64,000 bases of DNA, from positions 8,919,501 through 8,983,500 of the forward strand of contig NC_064043.1 of NCBI RefSeq assembly GCF_932526225.1, in the 5' to 3' direction. Both the position numbers and the translations under genes were made by a program. The first letter of the stretch is position 1; the number at the start of each line of letters is the position of its first letter. Shown piece after piece: positions 59,601-64,000 of this stretch. Under the pieces are notes generated by a model. It made no database searches, was not told the origin of the DNA, and saw only the letters and a list, made by a program, of their open reading frames with translations. The DNA is from Nematostella vectensis (lineage: Eukaryota > Cnidaria > Anthozoa > Actiniaria > Edwardsiidae).

Positions 59601-62020
59601 CCTAACAAGTCTACTCGATGTGGCACCCAACCCTAACAAGTCTACGCAATGTGGCACCCAACCCTAACAAGTCTACTTGATGTGGCACCCAACCCTTACA
59701 AGTCTACTCCATGTGGCACCCAACCCTAACAAGTCTACTTGATGTGGCACACAACCCTAACAAGTCTACTCGATGTGGCACCCAACCCTAACAAGTCTAC
59801 TCTTGATGTGGCACCCAACCCTAACAAGTCTACTTGATGTGGCACCCAACCCTAACAAGTCTACTCGTTCTGGCACACCAACCCTAACAAGTCTAATTGA
59901 TGTGGCACCCAACCCTAACAAGTCTACGCAATGTGGCACCCAACCCTAACAGGTCTACTCAATGTGGCACCCAACCCTAACAAGTCTACTTGATGTGGCA
60001 CCCAACCCTAACAAGTCTACTTGATGTGGCACCCAACCCTAACAAGTCTACTTCATGTGGCACCCAACCCTTACAAGTCTACTCCATGTGGCACCCAACC
60101 CTAACAAGTCTACTTGTTGTGGCACCCAACCCTAACAAGTCTACTCAGTGTGGCACCCAACCCTAACAAGTCTACTTGATGTGGCACCCAACCCTTACAA
60201 GTCTACTCCATGTGGCACCCAACCCTAACAAGTCTACTTGATGTGGCACCCAACCCTAAAAAGTCTACTCTTGATGTGGCACCCAACCCTAACAAGTCTA
60301 CGCAATGTGGCACCCAACCCTAACAGGTCTACTCAATGTGGCACCCAACCCTAACAAGTCTACTTGATGTGGCACCCAACCCTAACAAGTCTACTTGATG
60401 TGGCACCCAACCCTAACAAGTCTACTCGATGTGGCACCCAACCCTAACAAGTCTACTTGATGTGGTACCCAACCCTAACAAGTCTACTTGATGTGGCACC
60501 AAACCCTAACAACTCTACTTGTTGTGGCACCCAACCCTAACAAGTCTACTCGATGTGGCACCCAACCCTAACAAGTCTACTTGATGTGGCACCCAACCCT
60601 AACAAGTCTACTTGTTGTGGCACCCAACCCTAACAAGTCTACTTGATGTGGCACCCAACCCTAACAAGTCTACTTGATGTGGCACCCAACCCTAACAAGT
60701 CTACTCCATGTGGCACCCAACCCTAACAAGTCTACTCCATGTGGCACCCAACCCTAAACAGTCTACTTGTTGTGGTAGCACATTCCTACACCTCTCCTTC
60801 ATGTGGCAGAACGTACCTTGAGGTTTTGCATGGTTCAAGAACTCCTCCAGTGCTGGTATAGGCCCAGATTTGTAATGCTTCTGATTTTCCTGAAATCCAG
60901 TCAGTGTTTGAACATATCAGAACATGTTTGACATGAACTCCTAGTCTAAAGTTAGCCAATCATTTTTTCTAGAAGAAGAAGGGGGTAGATATGCAGTCAA
61001 AAGGGTCTACATCTACAAAAAGGGTCTACATTGTCTACATGTGCCTGTGTAACTAGAAGAAGTATCTAGGTGGGGCAAGATGTCCCTTGTATTTTCTAGG
61101 AGGCAGATACTGCTTTCTTTCCTATTGTTAAAGGGGGAGGGAAGGTGGTCAGCCTAGCCGACTCTTTCAACCACGAGATACTGCTCTGATAATCCCATAC
61201 TCACCCTTGTCAGTTCTTTCCTGTAAAATTCATGGGAATAGTGGGTCCTGCCATACAGGTGCATTTGAGGGGATTTTGCTGATACTGTTGGCACTAGAAT
61301 TCACAACAACAGAAATAAAATATGGTAAAAAAGTACCTTTTTACACTTAATTTTCGTGTCACTTTAATTTCGCGATTTTAAAAGACACCTTGTCTATTTA
61401 GTCTTCTAAGGTTCATATAGTACGGAAAGGGGTTGAGTTGGACTTGTATAGATTTTTATGAAACTAAATTTAGCCCACGCATCTTTTTGTTACAAATTGT
61501 TTCAGTTTTGATGATTACAGCACATTTAAATTTCACTTGTTTTGCTGGATCTATTATCCCAAAATAGCGAAATCGCAAAAATAAAGTGATCTGGTTTTTA
61601 CGAAAATAGGAAAATTGCGAAAATTAAGTGTCATGAAATATCGCCATCTCAAAATCGCGAAATTTTGATGCCGCGAAAATAAAGTGTAATAAGGTAAATT
61701 AAAAATTATTTATCTACTCATAGTAATGATGTGTCTTATTTATTGGCTAAATATGGTATAAAAACACACATCTTTCATAGTTCTAATAAATCTTTTTTAA
61801 TGTGAATGAATCTTTTTAATGGATTATTTGAATCACCTACCAGCACCCACAGTTGGCTTATACTTGTTTTTGTTAGCCCCATATCGTGAAAAGTTACATT
61901 TCAACTCGTCTCGTATCAGAGGCTTTTGGTAGCTGTGCCTAGCAGTTGAGTCTAGTGTGCGCGGTGGCTTCTTCAATGAATATTTCATGTCACCCTCAAA
62001 CACTGTTTGGACCTGGACAC
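56691..62020 (-). CDS. Unrecognised protein, last four exons (5' end unresolved)
   Basis: Four minus-strand exons join in phase by GT-AG sites: 61841-62020, 61205-61293, 60817-60889, 56691-56791 (stop taa). They encode about 147 C-terminal residues. Readable segments are VQVQTVFEGDMKYSLKKPP, STARHSYQKPLIRDELKCNF, GANKNKYKPTVGAVPTVSAK, QMHLYGRTHYSHEFYRKEL, ENQKHYKSGPIPALEEFLNH and DPDWLSQWSGPS at the end. The product is basic, hydrophilic, Tyr/Lys/Pro rich, with no membrane span and no domain I can name. The short spaced aromatic/Pro motifs resemble those of ciliary microtubule-associated proteins, but this is only an impression. Upstream exons should lie beyond 62020. A candidate donor at about 63812 has the right phase but no clean exon start. 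The last intron (56792-60816) carries the 31-bp array. Confidence 0.8.
57228..60775 (+). repeat. 31-bp satellite-like array, about 114 units
   Basis: The unit is gatgtggcacccaaccctaa followed by caagtctactt or caagtctactc, exactly 31 bases in most copies. Variants (gttgtgg, caatgtgg, catccaac, cccttac, caactctac, insertion of tc before ttgatg) recur in the same order in separate parts of the array, showing block duplication. The array lies in one intron of the minus-strand gene and ends about 40 bases from the exon at 60817. Confidence 0.97.
61337..61697. mobile_element. MITE-like repeat with ttacact(t)attttcg ends
   Basis: The left end ttacacttaattttcg and the reverse complement of the right end (ttacactttattttcgcgg) match. 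The interior repeats gcgaaaattaagtg, gcgaaatcgcaaaaataaag and similar motifs on both strands. It lies in the intron between exons 61205-61293 and 61841-62020. Confidence 0.55.
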
Positions 62021-62064
62021 CTGACAAACAATGGCCAGGGTAAGGGTCATGTCATAAGATTAAA

Positions 62065-62460
62065 GGGTGCATACCTGCCAACCCCTAGACTTAAAAAAAA
62101 TGGGAGGTTTCTTTAGGGGGAGGGAACTGTACAATCTCAGTTGATATCTATTTGATAAAACATGATAAATGGGTACCCTGTGGTATTTCGGTAGTCCTGT
62201 GTTCTATAAGAAATGCCTACAGAAGGCTCATTGATTTTTTAGATCGTAAAAACTGAAAACGTCATAACTTGGATACAAACTACAGTATAAGAATTGCCAA
62301 ACTTTGTGGCTAAAATCCAACTTTTACTTCAAAAACAACTCGACTGATTATTATTTTTTTCATAAACCGGGAGATTTAAGGTAAAACCAGGAGACCGGGA
62401 AATTTGATAAAAAAAACGGGAGTCTCCCGGAAAAAAACCGGGAGAGTTGAGAGGATTCAA
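62065..62460. repeat. Dispersed-type repeat with cgggagtctcccgg palindrome
   Basis: It starts gcatacctgccaacccc and ends with stacked ccgggaga / cgggagtctcccgg motifs. The arrangement is typical of a short non-autonomous element, but clear terminal repeats are not resolved. Confidence 0.4.
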
Positions 62461-62717
62461 CTAAAACATGAACAGGCAGAGATATATTTATAGTCAGTTG
62501 GGATTTGTAGTAACACACCCACCCAGAATCAAAAACCCTAGTCTTATTTGAGAATAAAACATTGTTAATCAAATTTATGGGGGTGTTTGGTTGTTTTCTT
62601 CAATTGACTGCACACCATAACCAAACAAGTTTAGGTGGGTGAAAAATGAATAAAAGTTATTGCTTTATTTCTTTTATAATTTTGGCAATGATTTTTCCTT
62701 AAAAAATGGCGTGTCAA

Positions 62718-63727
62718 TTAACACATTGACCCCTCAACCGGCCTGTACCGGCTTTGGGAAGTACCCAAAACCCCAAAAATTCATAAATTCAAAATAAACA
62801 CAACAAGATGAAGATACTCAGGCATCAGTCTAAGGGATAAATGGTCTTGCAGATATGCATCCAACCAAGGTGTTGGCATCTACTCTTAAGCCAAATAATA
62901 GCACAGGTTCTTTGACAAATCTCAAATCGAACAAGGACAGAAAAGCAGAATCACCCCTCTCAATAAAACGCTTAAAATACCACACAAGGGAGAGAGATCA
63001 GCAAATACAGCTCAAGACACAAATAGATACCTTTATTCTGATCCTCCAGGTACATTTCCTTCGCCTCAAAACACAATGTCCATTCCTTGAAGGATTGTAC
63101 AACCACGAAAATATCTTTACTTATTGCAAAGCATTCTGGGAGATACAGGGGAAAATTCACGAGGGGAGGGCCAGTCAACACTCCTCTCCCCAAAGTCAGA
63201 TGGTTTTTTAGAAGTCTTTTCACCCCGGAGCCAAACAAATCAATTCCAGGTCATACAGACCCAGAATAGCAGTGTAAACAATTTTGGAATCAATTTGGTT
63301 TCAGAAAAGACAGCATTTAGGAGAGCTGCGGTGATTCATTAGAAAATTATTTTCTCATCCAGGCAAAGCCAAACAAGAAAAAATCATCATGAATCCACCT
63401 TTGCTTGCAAATATCCATAAGCAAAGCACTCAATTATGCCCCAAAAGACTTCATGATGTCCTGAGACACTCTCCTAATATGCTCATAGCTGTATTTTTGA
63501 TGAAAAATACAAGCAACCATCAACTTGTGCTGGCTTCAGCACAACGACAAGGGATTAAAAGTGGGGACCGCAAAGCAATGTTGGAAAGCTTGGATACCGC
63601 TGACTAGGTGCAGCTGTGTTTGACTTTGACGGGCTGTATAAAACTCAGAATAGGGGGGGGGAGGTATCTGTTTTCAGTCTGTTTTTTGTAAATTCAGCTT
63701 CAAAAAAGCCAGGAGTCAATGGGTTAA
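62718..63727. mobile_element. TTAA-bounded non-autonomous element, about 1 kb
   Basis: The left end ttaacacattgacccct and the reverse complement of the right end (ttaacccattgactcct) are inverted repeats of 17 bp with two differences. Both begin with TTAA, as in piggyBac-type elements. A subterminal palindrome (ccggcctgtaccgg) lies next to the left end. The interior has coding-like plus-strand sequence rather than a recognisable transposase. Confidence 0.7.
62853..63607 (+). pseudogene. Degraded coding-like sequence inside the TTAA element
   Basis: Three plus-strand frames follow each other with protein-like composition: 62855-63049 (HPTKVLASTLKPNNSTGSLT), 63124-63342 (STLLSPKSDGFLEVFSPRSQ) and 63389-63607 (KRLHDVLRHSPNMLIAVFLM, ending LESLDTAD and a stop). 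Joining them needs frameshifts or very short introns near 63035 and 63345, and a stop interrupts the middle part at about 63090. It is Ser/Lys/Gln rich and not identified. It could be a decayed transposon ORF, a captured host fragment, or chance. Confidence 0.35.
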
Positions 63728-64000
63728 CCTCTGAAAATCTCAAGGCTTGAGAATTTTTGGGGGGAGGGGTGGGGTATATTATTTTGGGGGGAGGGGTGGG
63801 TATACCTTCCCAGGCGTTTGCTGAATAGAAAGTTCTCGCGCACAAATCCAGTTATAGATCTCACAAGGGTGTTAGATAAACTGCACTGTGTAAGGAAATT
63901 ATTATTTAATTATTTTAATAGGAAATAATTTTTCAGAAGGGACAAAAATCGCTTAAAAGCGGGAGATTTGGTGCTCCACGCCGGAGAGCAGAAGATGAGT
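63728..64000. other. Window edge, no gene established
   Basis: Contains a minus-strand donor-like site (gggaag/gtatac near 63812) in the right phase for the gene at 56691-62020, but no start codon or convincing exon body. Confidence 0.35.

Noticed and set aside
57228-60775. 31-bp array as a CRISPR array
   Set aside because: Units abut with no unique spacers and the context is a eukaryotic intron.
63645-63845. First exon of the 56691-62020 gene ending at a donor near 63812
   Set aside because: The phase fits, but there is no in-frame ATG, a stop lies shortly upstream, and only a speculative 15-base microexon would work.

Overview
The window is nuclear DNA from an intron-rich, early-branching animal, most likely an anthozoan cnidarian. 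The evidence is canonical GT-AG introns, a complete FAT1/2/3-type giant cadherin, an anoctamin, an alpha-tubulin whose first exon holds only the ATG, and a DEG9-type HtrA protease of the kind known from plants and some non-vertebrate animals. Abundant short TTAA-flanked elements and minisatellites fit this too. The species cannot be fixed from sequence alone.

Layout: (1) 1-4206 (+), the 3' half of an anoctamin/TMEM16 gene whose 5' part lies outside the window. (2) 5080-12107 (-), a complete nine-exon DEG9-like serine protease, convergent with the anoctamin. (3) 13122-15511 (-), a complete alpha-tubulin. (4) 17865-39258 (-), a complete 15-coding-exon FAT-type cadherin of about 4632 residues. 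By linker count it has about 34 cadherin repeats, then the FAT membrane-proximal block, EGF, LamG, six EGFs, a membrane span and a 332-residue tail with the FAT YHWD motif. (5) 39259-54252, about 15 kb without a confident gene, holding a foldback element and a short TTAA element. (6) 54253-56192 (+), a complete 178-residue EXPERA-domain (EBP-like) membrane protein. (7) 56691-62020 (-), the last four exons of an unrecognised gene; its final intron holds a 3.5-kb array of a 31-bp repeat. (8) 62718-63727, a TTAA-bounded element with degraded coding-like sequence.

The genes look unrelated in function (lipid scrambling or ion conduction, proteolysis, cytoskeleton, adhesion and planar polarity, sterol-type membrane chemistry). 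This is an ordinary metazoan neighbourhood, not a gene cluster.

The most unusual feature is the tandem repeats. Three separate arrays are built from units that include the end of a coding segment. Two units span an exon/5' splice-site junction of the anoctamin (729-893 and 1361-1835), and one 78-bp unit spans the stop codon of the FAT gene (17515-17930). The 13-unit anoctamin array offers a run of near-identical splice donors directly after the exon that encodes calcium-site residues. No CRISPR array, rRNA, intact tRNA or clearly new multigene system was found.
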